Counted from the first letter of the stretch, positions 37,522-47,120 are shown. The stretch: DNA of 64,000 nucleotides from Lysobacter sp. (GCA_019634715.1 JAHCAU010000017.1:62001-126000); one strand, 5' to 3'. Notes: generated by a model not told the origin, from the letters alone. A program made the numbers and translations.

Positions 37522-39543
37522 ATGACCGCGCCTCCCCCGTCGAAACGCCGGCAGCTGTCGCATGTCCTGCTGCTGAGCTACATCGGGCTGGTCCTGTTCT
37601 TCGCCGTGTTCCTGCTCGGCGCCAGCGTCGGCACGATCCGCGCCGCGGCGCTGGCGCAGGCGCGCAACGAGGCCGAGCGCAGCGCGTCCGAGGCCCGGCG
37701 CCGGCTGATCGAATGGCAGCGCGAACCGGCCGTGGTCGCCGACCTGCTGATCAAGCAGCCTTCGCTGCCGTTCTACCTGCAGCGCGGCCAGTTCACCAAG
37801 GCGCGCACGCTGATCGCCGATGTCGGCAAGACCAGCGGCATCGACTACATCGGCCTGGAGCGCCAGGGCGCGATGATCGGCGAAGTCGGCGTGCGCCCGC
37901 CGACGACCGCCGCGGGCCTGGTGTTCGGCAAGCGCACCGAGGCCTGGCGGGTCGTGCGCCGCCCGGTGCCCTACGTGCAGGACGTGTTCATCGTCGTCGC
38001 GCAGCGGCTGGGCGATCGCCTCTCGCAGCGCGCCGACCTGGACTACGTCGACGTGCGCCTGCGCCCGCTGATGACGCGGCGCACGGCCCGGCCCGACGCG
38101 TGGACCGCGGCGCTGCAGGAGGTCTCGTTGACCGGCGAGGCGGACACCTACGAGGACCTGCGCGGCACCGCCGCGGTGCGCATCGTCAGCATCCGCGACA
38201 CCGACGGACGCGCCGGCGCGCTGCTGGTCGCCAGCGTGCACGAGCAGTGGCTGACGCGGCGCATTCTCGAATGGCTGGGGGTGTTCGGCCTGTCCAGCCT
38301 GGTCACCGGCGGCATCGCCTTCGCACTGGCCTACCTGCTGGCGGCGCGCATCGCGCTGCCGTTCGCGCGCCTGACCAGCGTGGCGCGACGCCTCGGCTCC
38401 GGCGACCTGTCGACGCCGGTCGCGCCGCCGGGCACCTTCCTGTCGGAGCCGGTGGCGCTGGCCGAGAACCTGGAGAACATGCGCGCGCGGGTGAGCGCGC
38501 TGACCGAGAGCGAGCGCGAGCAGCGCCAGGAGCTCGACGTGATCCTCGACGGCGTCGACGAGGGCATCGTCGGCATCGACGACCACGATGTCGTGCACTA
38601 CGCCAACCGCCAGTTCCTCGAACTGGTCGGCCGCGAGCGCAGCGACGTGATCGGCCGGCCGCTGCGCGAGACGCTCAAGCCGGTGCCGTCCACGGCCGCG
38701 GCCGGCGAGGGCGCGATCCCCGGCCTGCCCGCGCCGGAGCGCTATTTCGCCACCGACATGATGCGCCCGGTGATCGCCCGCCGCCTGCGTGCGGCCGAGG
38801 ACCGCCACGTGATGGTGGTGCGCGAGGAGAATGCGATCGAGGCCGCGCGCGGCATGCGCGACCGCATCCTGGCCAACCTCTCGCACGAGTTCCAGACGCC
38901 GCTGTCGGCGCAGATCGCCTCGATCGAGCTGCTGCGCGACCACCTGCGCGACCACGGCGACGAGATCGCGATGCGCCTGGCCGATGCGCAGTACCGCGGC
39001 AGCATCCGGCTCTCGCAGCTGGTCAACAACCTGCTCGACAGCGTGCGCATCGAAAGCGGCGAGATGCGCCTGCGCCGCGCGCCGCTGGACCTGATCTCGG
39101 TCATCGCGGAAGCCATCGAGCTGATGCAGCCGTTGATCGAGCAGCGCGACCAGCGCGTGCTGTCGTCGCTGCCGCCGGGTCCGCTGCTGGTCGGCGATGC
39201 GCAGCGCCTGTTCTCGGTGATCGTCAACCTGGTGGCCAACGCCAACAAGTTCGCGCCGGACCAGACGCGGATCTGGATCGAGGCCGAATGGGCCGCGGAC
39301 CGCGTGACCGTGTGGGTGGAGGACGAGGGCCCCGGTCTGCCGGTCTCGCACACCGTCAGCGACCTGTTCGCGCCGTTCAAGCGCTCGCCGCACGAAGAAC
39401 CCAGCCAGCGCGGCACCGGGCTGGGCCTGACCATCGTCCATGCGATCGTGCTCGCGCACGGCGGCGTGGTGAAGGTGGTGGAACCGCTGCGCGCCCGCGG
39501 CACGCGCATCGGCATCGTCCTGCCGCTGGAGTCGAATGCATGA
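37522..39543 (+). CDS. membrane histidine kinase with HAMP and PAS domains
   Basis: This 673-residue protein has a first helix (LLLSYIGLVLFFAVFLLGAS), a ~210-residue periplasmic sensor region, and a second helix (LVTGGIAFALAYLLAARIAL). HAMP follows (FARLTSVARRLGSGDLSTPV), then a PAS domain (~340-420, LDVILDGVDEGIVGIDDHDV), the H-box ILANLSHEFQTPLSAQIASI, N-box NLVANANKFAP, G1 VEDEGPGLP and G2 GTGLGLTIVHAIV. The H-box has SHEFQTP instead of the usual SHELRTP. It is encoded just before an OmpR-type regulator, its presumed partner. Confidence 0.88.
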   Translation: MTAPPPSKRRQLSHVLLLSYIGLVLFFAVFLLGASVGTIRAAALAQARNEAERSASEARRRLIEWQREPAVVADLLIKQPSLPFYLQRGQFTKARTLIADVGKTSGIDYIGLERQGAMIGEVGVRPPTTAAGLVFGKRTEAWRVVRRPVPYVQDVFIVVAQRLGDRLSQRADLDYVDVRLRPLMTRRTARPDAWTAALQEVSLTGEADTYEDLRGTAAVRIVSIRDTDGRAGALLVASVHEQWLTRRILEWLGVFGLSSLVTGGIAFALAYLLAARIALPFARLTSVARRLGSGDLSTPVAPPGTFLSEPVALAENLENMRARVSALTESEREQRQELDVILDGVDEGIVGIDDHDVVHYANRQFLELVGRERSDVIGRPLRETLKPVPSTAAAGEGAIPGLPAPERYFATDMMRPVIARRLRAAEDRHVMVVREENAIEAARGMRDRILANLSHEFQTPLSAQIASIELLRDHLRDHGDEIAMRLADAQYRGSIRLSQLVNNLLDSVRIESGEMRLRRAPLDLISVIAEAIELMQPLIEQRDQRVLSSLPPGPLLVGDAQRLFSVIVNLVANANKFAPDQTRIWIEAEWAADRVTVWVEDEGPGLPVSHTVSDLFAPFKRSPHEEPSQRGTGLGLTIVHAIVLAHGGVVKVVEPLRARGTRIGIVLPLESNA

Positions 39544-39567
39544 GGACAGCCGCATGAGGATGATCCG

Positions 39568-40254
39568 GTGAGAATCCTGGTCGTCGACGACGACGTCGAA
39601 CTGGCGGGCCTGCTGCGCTTCGCGCTGAACGGCGCCGGCTACGACGTGGTGAGCGCCTTCGACGGCGAACAGGCGGTCACGCGCTTCCGCGAGCACAAGC
39701 CGGACCTGGTCATCCTCGACGTCAACCTGCCGATCCGCAACGGCTTCGAGGTGCTCGACCTGATCCGTCGCCACAGCCAGGTGCCGGTGATGATGCTCAC
39801 CGTGCGCGCGGCCGAAGAGGACGAAGTCCACGGCCTGAACCTCGGCGCCGACGACTACCTGAAGAAGCCGTTCAGCCCGCGCACATTGCTGGCGCGCGTG
39901 CGCTCGCTGCTGCGGCGCGGCAACGAGCAGCTGGAGGACGCGGTGCTGTCGCACGGCGCGCTGACGCTCAACGTCGAGCGCAGCGAGGCCCAGATCGAGG
40001 GCGGCGAGAGTTTCCGCGTGTCGATGCTGGAACTGCGCCTGCTGCGCCTGCTGCTGAGCCAGCGCGGCCGGCCGGTGGACGCCGACAAGCTGATCGGCTT
40101 CGTCTGGTCCGACCGCGAGGCGGCCGACCGCGAATCGCTCAAGCAGGTGGTGCATCGCCTGCGCCGCAAGCTGGCGGCGGCAGGCGGATCGGCGAACTGG
40201 ATCGAGTACGTGCCGAACGTGGGTTACGCGTTCACGACGCAGGGGCCAGCCTGA
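39568..40254 (+). CDS. OmpR-family response regulator
   Basis: This 228-residue protein from the GTG at 39568 (MRILVVDDDVELAGLLRFAL) has acceptor Asp51, switch Thr78 and the conserved lysine near 100 in LKKPF. The C-terminal winged helix (RRKLAAAGGSANWIEYVPNV, then GYAF) binds DNA. It lies 24 bp after the kinase gene. Its last 23 bases overlap the end of the convergent ybdK-like gene. Confidence 0.9.
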   Translation: MRILVVDDDVELAGLLRFALNGAGYDVVSAFDGEQAVTRFREHKPDLVILDVNLPIRNGFEVLDLIRRHSQVPVMMLTVRAAEEDEVHGLNLGADDYLKKPFSPRTLLARVRSLLRRGNEQLEDAVLSHGALTLNVERSEAQIEGGESFRVSMLELRLLRLLLSQRGRPVDADKLIGFVWSDREAADRESLKQVVHRLRRKLAAAGGSANWIEYVPNVGYAFTTQGPA

Positions 40255-41434
40255 GCGGAGCCCGCATGCCGTCGCCCGCACCGGCGGTGGTCTCGACCAG
40301 CCAATCGGTCACGCGCGCGGTCGCTTCCTCGCGGCTGCGCATCGCATCGCGCTCCTGCCGGTAGATCGCCAGCTGCGCATCGGCGCTGGTGCCGGTGTCG
40401 ACGATGCGCTGCAGGTGCTCGATCTCGCGCTCGCAGCGCAGGCTGGCGACATCCGGCGCGATCAGCGCGCACAGCCGCGCCAGCGCGTCCGCCACGTGCT
40501 CGGTGGCGCCGGTCGCCGGGTCGATGAATTCCGCCGCCAGGCCATGGCGCTTCGCGCGCCAGCGGTTCTCGTCGACGATGCGCCGCGTCGTGGCGTCGCA
40601 GGGCGTGTCCGCGTTCGGCGCGCCGAGGCGCGGGTCGCGCACGTGCGCGCGCACCAGGCAGCGGAAGGCCGAGGCGAGCGCGAGGGTGTCCTCGATGCGG
40701 GTGCAGGCGTCGCAGATGCGCAGTTCCAGGGTCGGAAAGCGCGACGACGGCCGGATGGCCCACCATACCTCGCTGCCGTCGCGCGCCGCGCCGGCGATGC
40801 GCAGCGTCTCGAGGAAGCGTGCGTAGTCGGCATCGTCGGCGAAGGCATCGGGCAGGCCGGCGCGCGGCCATTCGTCGTAGGCCGCCTGCCGGTAGCTGGC
40901 CAGGCCAGTGGTCTGGCCGCGCCAGAACGGCGACGAGCACGACAGCGACAGGAACAGCGGCAGCCAGGGCAGCAGGCGGTTCATCAGCGCGATGCGGTCC
41001 ACGCCCTCGGGCACGCTGACGTGCACGTGCAGGCCGCAGACCAGGCTGCGCCGGCCGATGGCGGCGTAATCGTTCATGAGGCGTTCGTAGCGCGCCTTGC
41101 CTGTCGGCGCCTGCGCGCGCCAGGACGCGAACGGATGCGTGCCCGCGGCGAGCGGCTGCAGGTCCAGCTTGTTGGCGATGCGCGTCACGGCGTGGCGCAG
41201 TTCGTGCAGGGATTCGTAGGCCATCGATGCGGTATGCAGCACCGGCGTTGCGATCTCGATCTGGGCGCGATGCAGTTCCTCGTGCACGCGTTCGCCGAGG
41301 CGCGCGCGGCAGGCGGACAGCAGCGCGGCGGTGCGGTCGCCGCAGAGGTCGCGGGTATCCGGATCGACCAGGAAGAATTCTTCCTCGATGCCGAAGGTCA
41401 GGGTGGGAACGGGCTTGGGCAGGGCGGAGAACAT
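40232..41434 (-). CDS. carboxylate-amine ligase of the YbdK type (glutamate-cysteine ligase 2 family)
   Basis: This 400-residue cytoplasmic protein has LTFGIEEEFFLVDPDTRDL at the N-terminus, GLHVHVSVPEGVDRIALMNR, and the WWAIRPSSRFPTLELRICD block of the GCS2 fold. YbdK proteins have weak glutamate-cysteine ligase activity, and their true substrate is unsettled. I take the ATG at 41434; an ATG at 41485 would add a repetitive Ser/Thr/Arg tail (three TTSRTTS-like units), and neither has a clear ribosome site. Its 3' end overlaps the response-regulator gene by 23 bp. Confidence 0.83.
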   Translation of the reverse strand: MFSALPKPVPTLTFGIEEEFFLVDPDTRDLCGDRTAALLSACRARLGERVHEELHRAQIEIATPVLHTASMAYESLHELRHAVTRIANKLDLQPLAAGTHPFASWRAQAPTGKARYERLMNDYAAIGRRSLVCGLHVHVSVPEGVDRIALMNRLLPWLPLFLSLSCSSPFWRGQTTGLASYRQAAYDEWPRAGLPDAFADDADYARFLETLRIAGAARDGSEVWWAIRPSSRFPTLELRICDACTRIEDTLALASAFRCLVRAHVRDPRLGAPNADTPCDATTRRIVDENRWRAKRHGLAAEFIDPATGATEHVADALARLCALIAPDVASLRCEREIEHLQRIVDTGTSADAQLAIYRQERDAMRSREEATARVTDWLVETTAGAGDGMRAPLRLAPAS

Positions 41435-41622
41435 GTGGGATGTCGTGCGGGATGTCGTGCGTGAAGTCGTGGGGGATGAGGCCATGGCCACAGTCTGCGG
41501 CGACGAGGCATCCGCTGCAGTTACCGTACGGTTACGCGTTTTTTGCATGAATCGCCGTGAAAACCGCACGATCGCGTGCGAACGCGCCCGAAACTGGCTG
41601 CGGCCTGAACGGTGCGTGCATT

Positions 41623-41628
41623 TATAAT
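41623..41628 (+). promoter_or_regulatory. consensus -10 box upstream of alr
   Basis: A perfect TATAAT lies 64 bp before the alr start. No convincing -35 hexamer is at the usual distance (the nearest, about 17 bp upstream, is GC-rich), so it may rely on an activator. Confidence 0.45.
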
Positions 41629-41692
41629 GGCCGCCTGCCTGCGACGGGCCGGGGGCGTGGTCCCCCGCGCCGCGGGCATCGGGATCCGCAGA

Positions 41693-42820
41693 ATGAGTGA
41701 CAGCATCGTCGTCCAGCGTCCGACCCGCATCGAGGTCGATCTCGATCGGCTCGCGGGCAATCTCCGTGCGATCCGCGATCACGTGCGCGTGCCGGTGATG
41801 GGCATCGTCAAGGCGAACGCCTACGGCCACGGCCTCGTGCCCGTGGCGCAGCATCTGGTGCGCGCGGGCGTCGACCAGCTCGGCGTGGCCTTCCTCGAGG
41901 AAGGCATCGCCCTGCGCCGCGCCGGCATCCGCGTGCCGATCCTGGTCCTCGGCGGCATCTTCGGCCCGCAGATCGCCGAATTCATCGACCACGACCTGGA
42001 GATCACCGTCTCCTCGCTCGACAAGCTGCGCCAGGTCGAAGCCGTGGCCGAGGCCAGGCGCAGGCCGGCGGTGGTGCACCTGAAGATCGACACCGGCATG
42101 GAACGCATCGGCGTGCACAGCTATTCCTGCGCATCCTTCATCGAAGCCGCGGTCGCGTCGGCGTGGTGCGAGATCAAGGGCGTGTATTCGCACCTGGCCT
42201 GCGCCGACGACCCGGCCTCGTCGATGACCGCGCGCCAGGTCGAGCGCTTCGCCGAGGCCTGCGCGCACTTCACCCGGCTCGGCGCGCCGATGCCGCTGCG
42301 CCACCTGGCCAATTCCGGCGGCGTGCTGCATTTCCCCGAGACCTGGCTGGACATGGTGCGTCCCGGCATCCTGCTCTACGGCGTCGCGCCGGATCCCGCC
42401 TCGCGCATGACCGTGCCGGTCGCGCCGGTGCTGTCGCTGAAGTCGCAGGTCGTCTACTTCAAGGTCGTGAAGGCCGGCAACACGGTCAGCTACGGCGCCA
42501 CCTGGTCGTCCGACCACGACTGCCGCGTGGTCACCATTCCCATCGGCTACGGCGACGGCTACTCGCGCGCGCTGTCCTCGCGCGGCGAGGTGCTGATCCG
42601 CGGCCGGCGCCATCCCATCGTCGGCCGCGTGTGCATGGACCAGTTCATGGTCAACATCGAGCGCGACAGCGCGTACAACGAGGACGAGGTCGTGCTGATC
42701 GGCGAACAGGGCGACGAAGCCATCGCGGTCGAAAGCGTGGCCGCGACCATCGGCACGATCGCCTACGAAGTGCTGACCGGTCTCAACGAACGCATTCCGC
42801 GTCTCTACATCGGCGGCTGA
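41693..42820 (+). CDS. alr: alanine racemase
   Basis: This 375-residue PLP enzyme converts L- to D-alanine for peptidoglycan. The PLP lysine is Lys40 in GIVKANAYGHG, and the second catalytic base, Tyr, is in NTVSYGATW. The C-terminal VGRVCMDQFMVNI and EVLTGLNERIPRLY complete the match. ATG 41693 is the conserved start (MSDSIVVQRPTRIEVDLDRL). Confidence 0.94.
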   Translation: MSDSIVVQRPTRIEVDLDRLAGNLRAIRDHVRVPVMGIVKANAYGHGLVPVAQHLVRAGVDQLGVAFLEEGIALRRAGIRVPILVLGGIFGPQIAEFIDHDLEITVSSLDKLRQVEAVAEARRRPAVVHLKIDTGMERIGVHSYSCASFIEAAVASAWCEIKGVYSHLACADDPASSMTARQVERFAEACAHFTRLGAPMPLRHLANSGGVLHFPETWLDMVRPGILLYGVAPDPASRMTVPVAPVLSLKSQVVYFKVVKAGNTVSYGATWSSDHDCRVVTIPIGYGDGYSRALSSRGEVLIRGRRHPIVGRVCMDQFMVNIERDSAYNEDEVVLIGEQGDEAIAVESVAATIGTIAYEVLTGLNERIPRLYIGG

Positions 42821-42862
42821 ACGCAGCCGGCCACCGCCCCGCATCGCCCGAGTATCCACGTC

Positions 42863-43966
42863 ATGACGCCACGCTCCTGGACGGCTTCGGCCATCCGTCG
42901 CATCGAAGCCGATTTCAATCGCTCTGCCGACACACACCTCATTCCGATGCGCCTGCCGGGCTTTCCGGGGATCGAGGTCTACTTCAAGGACGAGTCCAGC
43001 CACCCGACCGGCAGCCTCAAGCATCGCCTCGCGCGCTCGCTGTTCCTGTTCTCGCTGGCGAACGGCTGGCTGCGCGAAGGCCGGCCGGTGATCGAGGCGT
43101 CGAGCGGTTCGACGGCGGTGTCGGAAGCCTACTTCGCGCGCCTGCTCGACCTGCCGTTCATCGCGGTGATGCCGACCTGCACCTCGCCCGACAAGCTGCG
43201 CGCGATCGAATTCCACGGCGGGCGCTGCCATCTCGTCGACGACCCGGCGGCGATCAACGCCGAGTCCGAGCGCCTCGCGCGCGAGACCGGCGGGCATTTC
43301 ATGGACCAGTTCACCTACGCCGAGCGCGCGACCGACTGGCGCGCCAACAACAACATCGCCGAATCGATCTTCCTGCAGATGTCGCACGAGCCGCATCCGA
43401 TCCCGGAGTGGATCGTGTGCAGCCCCGGCACCGGCGGCACCGGCGCCACGCTCGGCCGCTACGTGCGCTACCGCCGCTACGACACCCGCATCCTCTGCGC
43501 CGACCCCGAGCATTCGGTGTTCTTCGACCACTACGCCAGCGTGCTGCGCGGCACGCCCTGCCACGAGATGACGCTGCCGCGCGGCTCGGGCATCGAAGGC
43601 ATTGGCCGCCCGAAGGTGGAACGCAGCTTCATCGCCGCCTGCATCGATGCGATGGTGAAGGTGCCCGATGCGCTCAGCCTGGCGGCGATGCGCCACGTCA
43701 GCGAGACCCTGGGCCGTCGCGTCGGCGGCTCCACGGGGACCAATTTCGTCGGCGTGCTGGCCGTGGCCGAGCACATGCGCCGCGAGGGCCGCGAAGGCTC
43801 GATCGTCACCATCCTCTGCGATGGCGGCGAGCGCTATTCGCACAGCTACTACAACCCGGCGTGGTACCTCGAACAGGGCATCGACATCGCAGGCACCGAT
43901 GCCGCGATCGCGCGCGCGGTCGCGGGCGACACCGCGCCCGATGTTCCCTGGCTGGCGCCGTACTAA
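42863..43966 (+). CDS. PLP-dependent cysteine-synthase-like enzyme (possible cysteine desulfhydrase)
   Basis: This 367-residue fold-type-II PLP protein has its PLP lysine at Lys53 in SSHPTGSLKHRLA and the phosphate-binding VCSPGTGGTGATLG loop. The middle IEASSGSTAVSEAYFARLL corresponds to the substrate-carboxylate loop SSGNTG of cysteine synthases, but reads SSGSTA. That change and the long N-terminal part resemble the Cds1-type L-cysteine desulfhydrases more than CysK/CysM. The function assignment is tentative. Its stop codon lies in the left arm of a large palindromic element. Confidence 0.75.
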   Translation: MTPRSWTASAIRRIEADFNRSADTHLIPMRLPGFPGIEVYFKDESSHPTGSLKHRLARSLFLFSLANGWLREGRPVIEASSGSTAVSEAYFARLLDLPFIAVMPTCTSPDKLRAIEFHGGRCHLVDDPAAINAESERLARETGGHFMDQFTYAERATDWRANNNIAESIFLQMSHEPHPIPEWIVCSPGTGGTGATLGRYVRYRRYDTRILCADPEHSVFFDHYASVLRGTPCHEMTLPRGSGIEGIGRPKVERSFIAACIDAMVKVPDALSLAAMRHVSETLGRRVGGSTGTNFVGVLAVAEHMRREGREGSIVTILCDGGERYSHSYYNPAWYLEQGIDIAGTDAAIARAVAGDTAPDVPWLAPY

Positions 43967-44226
43967 GCCCAAGGGGCACAAAGCCTCATTCAGCGCGCTT
44001 GCCTGCGTTCGTGGCAAGGCGGAGCGAGCGCGGTGTACCTCTCGTACATGAGCGAGCGACCACGCAGCCACGGACGCAGGCAAGCGTGCCCAAAGGGAGC
44101 CACCCACAGGCCCGTCTGCTGCGTTGCACGCGCTTGACAGGCAGCCAGCCTGCCTGCGCGCGTGCGCCTTGCAGACGGGCCTGTGGGTGACTCTGAATGA
44201 GGCTTTGTGCCCCTTGGGCTTAGTAC
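43960..44226. repeat. 267-bp palindromic element with perfect 34-bp arms
   Basis: The arms GTACTAAGCCCAAGGGGCAC... (43960-43993) and its exact reverse complement (44193-44226) enclose two further inverted repeats. GCGCTTGCCTGCGTTCGTGG near 43997 pairs with CCACGGACGCAGGCAAGCG near 44068 (one mismatch), and CACCCACAGGCCCGTCTGC (44101-44119) pairs perfectly with 44171-44189. The segment can fold into a stem with two inner hairpins. The left arm carries the stop codon of the PLP gene. No coding sequence. Confidence 0.85.
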
Positions 44227-44256
44227 CGCGTCACCCCGACGGCGTAGACTGCGTCG

Positions 44257-45345
44257 ATGCGCAAGATCATCCACATCGACATGGATGCGTTCTACGCCTC
44301 GGTCGAGCAGCGCGACGACCCGTCGCTGCGCGGCAAGCCGGTGGTGGTGGCCTGGCGCGGCGCGCGCTCGGTGGTCTGCGCGGCCTCGTACGAAGCGCGC
44401 ACGTTCGGCGTGCGCTCGGCGATGCCGGCGGTCCGCGCCGAACGCCTGTGTCCGCAGGCGATCTTCGTGCCGCCGGACTTCGCGCGCTACAAGGCGGTGT
44501 CGAAGCAGGTGCGCGGGATCTTCGCGCGGCATACCGACCTGATCGAACCGCTGTCGCTGGACGAAGCCTATCTCGACGTCACCGACCCGATGACGCGGCT
44601 GGACGACGGCAGCGTGCCCAGCGCCACCGCCATCGCACAGATCATCCGCGCGCAGATCCGCGAGGAGACCGCGCTCACCGCCTCGGCCGGCGTGGCCCCG
44701 AACAAATTCCTCGCCAAGATCGCCTCCGACTGGCGCAAGCCGGACGGGCAGTTCGTGATCAAGCCCGCGCAGGTGTTCGACTTCCTCACGCCGCTGCCGG
44801 TGGGCTGCATTCCCGGCGTCGGCAAGGTCATGCAGCAGAAGCTGGAAACCCTGGGCGTCGCCACCGTCGGCGACCTGCGCGCGCTGGGTGCGGAGCGCCT
44901 GCAGCGCGAGTTCGGCAGCTTCGGCCTGCGCCTGCACCAGCGCGCGCAGGGCATCGACGAGCGCCCGGTCGAACCCGACCAGCCGGTGCAGTCGATCTCG
45001 TCGGAAGACACCTTCGCGCGCGACGTGCCGCTGTCGGAGATCGAGCCGATGATCCGCCAGCTCGCCGAACGCACCTGGGCCGCCACGCGCAAGACCGAAC
45101 GCATCGGCCGCACCGTGGTGCTGAAACTGAAGACCGCGCAGTTCCGCATCCTCACCCGCAGCCACACGCCCGACGCGCCGCCATCGAGCCTGGAACAGCT
45201 CACCGGGATCGCGTTGGCGCTGCGCGATCGCGTCGATTTGCCGCCTTCGACGCTGTACCGCCTCGTCGGCGTCGGCCTGGGCGGTTTCCGCGACCGCGAC
45301 GAGGCGCTGCCGCCGCAGCCGGAGTTGTTCGGCGTGGTGGAGTGA
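44257..45345 (+). CDS. dinB: DNA polymerase IV
   Basis: This 362-residue Y-family polymerase for lesion bypass has the catalytic acids Asp8 (IHIDMDAFYASVEQRDD) and the pair in SLDEAYLDVT. The helix-hairpin-helix LPVGCIPGVGKVMQQKLETL, the little finger (RKTERIGRTVVLKLK) and a normal length support it. No SOS box was looked for in detail in the short gap upstream, which is occupied by the palindromic element. Confidence 0.93.
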   Translation: MRKIIHIDMDAFYASVEQRDDPSLRGKPVVVAWRGARSVVCAASYEARTFGVRSAMPAVRAERLCPQAIFVPPDFARYKAVSKQVRGIFARHTDLIEPLSLDEAYLDVTDPMTRLDDGSVPSATAIAQIIRAQIREETALTASAGVAPNKFLAKIASDWRKPDGQFVIKPAQVFDFLTPLPVGCIPGVGKVMQQKLETLGVATVGDLRALGAERLQREFGSFGLRLHQRAQGIDERPVEPDQPVQSISSEDTFARDVPLSEIEPMIRQLAERTWAATRKTERIGRTVVLKLKTAQFRILTRSHTPDAPPSSLEQLTGIALALRDRVDLPPSTLYRLVGVGLGGFRDRDEALPPQPELFGVVE

Positions 45346-45349
45346 TCCA

Positions 45350-47014
45350 TCACCCCGGCTTCTTCGCCTTCCACGCTTTCGCCGCCGCCACCGCCTTGCC
45401 GGCGTCGATGCGGCCGAAGCCGTAGCGGTTGGAATGGCCGTTGGCCTTGTAGGCGGAGGCCGGGCCGATCTTCTTCGCGGTGCCGGTGAGCAGCTTGCGC
45501 ACGTCCTCCGGCGCGAGTTGCGGCTTGAGCGAGAGCAGCAGCCCGCACAGGCCTGCCACCAGCGGCGTCGCCGACGAGGTGCCGCCGAAGTCGTCGCAGT
45601 ACAGGCCCTTGGCGTCGCCTGCGGTGCCCGGGTTGAAGCCGCGCCCCGGGATCGAGACATCGGTGGTGAAGATGCCGCGCGTGCCGCCGTTGGACGGGGC
45701 CACGACGCTGATCTGCGGGCCGCGGTTGGAATAGCCGGCGAGTTCGTCCTTGTCGGTCGATGCGCCGATCGCGATCGCGTTCGGATCGGAGGCGGGGTAG
45801 TCGACTTCATTGGCGCCATCGTTGCCCGCGGCGCAGACCACCACCGCGCCCTTGCCCTTGCGCCCGAAGCGGCGCGCATCCTGCAGGGCGAATTCGATGT
45901 CGGGACTTTTCGCGCCGCCCCACGAGCAGGAAAGCACGTCGGCGAAGGTCGCGGCGTAGCGGATCGCGTCGGCGACCTGGCTTTCGGCCGCGAAGTCGTC
46001 GGCGTGGAAGATCTTCACCGGCAGCAGGCGGCAGTTCGGCGCGATGCCGTAGACGCGCGGCCCGCGTCCGACGGCGACGCCCGCGCAGGGTGTGCCGTGC
46101 ACGTCGTTGCCGCCCATCTGGTCGAACGGCGCGCGGAAGCGCTTGGGGCGCGGGTTGAAGTGATCGGCATCGTCGTCGGGCAGGAAGAAATCGCGTCCGC
46201 ACAGGTCGCGCGCTTCGTCCGGGTCCGGACTGCGCAGCACGTTGCCGCGCAGTTCGGGGTGCTCGACATCGACGCCGTCGTCGAGCACGGCGATCACCAC
46301 GGCGCGCTTGCCGCGGGTCAGTTTCCAGGCCTTCGATGCGCCGATGGTGCGCAGGTGCCACTGCTTCGCCGGCGGCGTGGTGACGGCGGCCGGCAGGCTG
46401 CGGCGGAACTGCGAGACGAAGTTCGGCGCGGCGAAGGCGACTTCGTCCAGCGTCGCCAGACGTGCGGCCAGTTTCACCAGCGCTTCGCCGGGGTGGTGAT
46501 GCTCGTCGTCGCTGAGGATGTACTGGTCGGGCACCAGCGGGTTGCGCGCGCACACCTTCAGGCCGGTGTCGCGCAGGATCGCGGTGCGCGCCTTCTGCGG
46601 CGCATCCTCATGGAAGCGCAGCACGATCTCCTTGTAGAGGATGCGCATCAGCCGGGTGTCGCGGTCCAGCCAGGCGGTGATCGTCTTGCGCTGCAGCGAC
46701 TGGTCGTGCGCCCTGCGCGCGGCGGCGCTCGGCGCTGCCAGCACCTCGCCGCCGACGCGGCTGCGCTCGGGCAGTTCGAAGAAGGCCTGCGCGGCGCGCA
46801 TCACCCGTGCGGTGGCCATGGCCGCGACCGGCGTGCCCGACAGGCGGGCCACGGTCTCGCCGGCGACCGCTTCGAGCGTGAGCGGCAGGGGTTCGAGATC
46901 GACCCATTCGCCGGAACCCATGCGCATGCCGAGGTCGGTGCGGGTGGCCGATGCTGCGGGAAGGTCGATGGCGACGGCGCCCGAGCGCGCGTGGGCGGAG
47001 GACTTGGGGGACAT
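45350..47014 (-). CDS. S8 (subtilisin-like) serine peptidase
   Basis: This 554-residue protein has the catalytic triad Asp245 (AVLDDGVDVEHPEL), His306 (DVHGTPCAGVA) and Ser480 (GGTSSATPLVAG), with the oxyanion Asn398 (CAAGNDGANE). A ~230-residue N-terminal part ends in a propeptide-like segment (LATLDEVAFAAPNFVSQFRR). There is no signal peptide, so it may be intracellular or secreted by another route. The ATG at 47014 has GGAAGTGAGG just ahead of it. It is the downstream neighbour of a propeptide-like small protein, 106 bp apart on the same strand. Confidence 0.87.
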   Translation of the reverse strand: MSPKSSAHARSGAVAIDLPAASATRTDLGMRMGSGEWVDLEPLPLTLEAVAGETVARLSGTPVAAMATARVMRAAQAFFELPERSRVGGEVLAAPSAAARRAHDQSLQRKTITAWLDRDTRLMRILYKEIVLRFHEDAPQKARTAILRDTGLKVCARNPLVPDQYILSDDEHHHPGEALVKLAARLATLDEVAFAAPNFVSQFRRSLPAAVTTPPAKQWHLRTIGASKAWKLTRGKRAVVIAVLDDGVDVEHPELRGNVLRSPDPDEARDLCGRDFFLPDDDADHFNPRPKRFRAPFDQMGGNDVHGTPCAGVAVGRGPRVYGIAPNCRLLPVKIFHADDFAAESQVADAIRYAATFADVLSCSWGGAKSPDIEFALQDARRFGRKGKGAVVVCAAGNDGANEVDYPASDPNAIAIGASTDKDELAGYSNRGPQISVVAPSNGGTRGIFTTDVSIPGRGFNPGTAGDAKGLYCDDFGGTSSATPLVAGLCGLLLSLKPQLAPEDVRKLLTGTAKKIGPASAYKANGHSNRYGFGRIDAGKAVAAAKAWKAKKPG

Positions 47015-47120
47015 GGCGCACCTCACTTCCTGTAAGGGGAGGGATCGATTATCGCCAGAATCGCGTCACCACGTGAGACTGGCGTACCGCCGGTCGGGTC
47101 GCGCGCGGCGCCGGAGCAGG

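Noticed and set aside
37250-37525. Open frame of 91 codons between glmS and the kinase gene
   Set aside because: It reads through strong palindromes, has no ribosome site or recognisable domain, and overlaps the kinase start in another frame.
43990-44220. Open frames inside the 267-bp palindromic element, including long ones on the minus strand running into neighbours
   Set aside because: They are produced by the inverted repeats and by reading neighbouring genes on the wrong strand; no start signals or domains.
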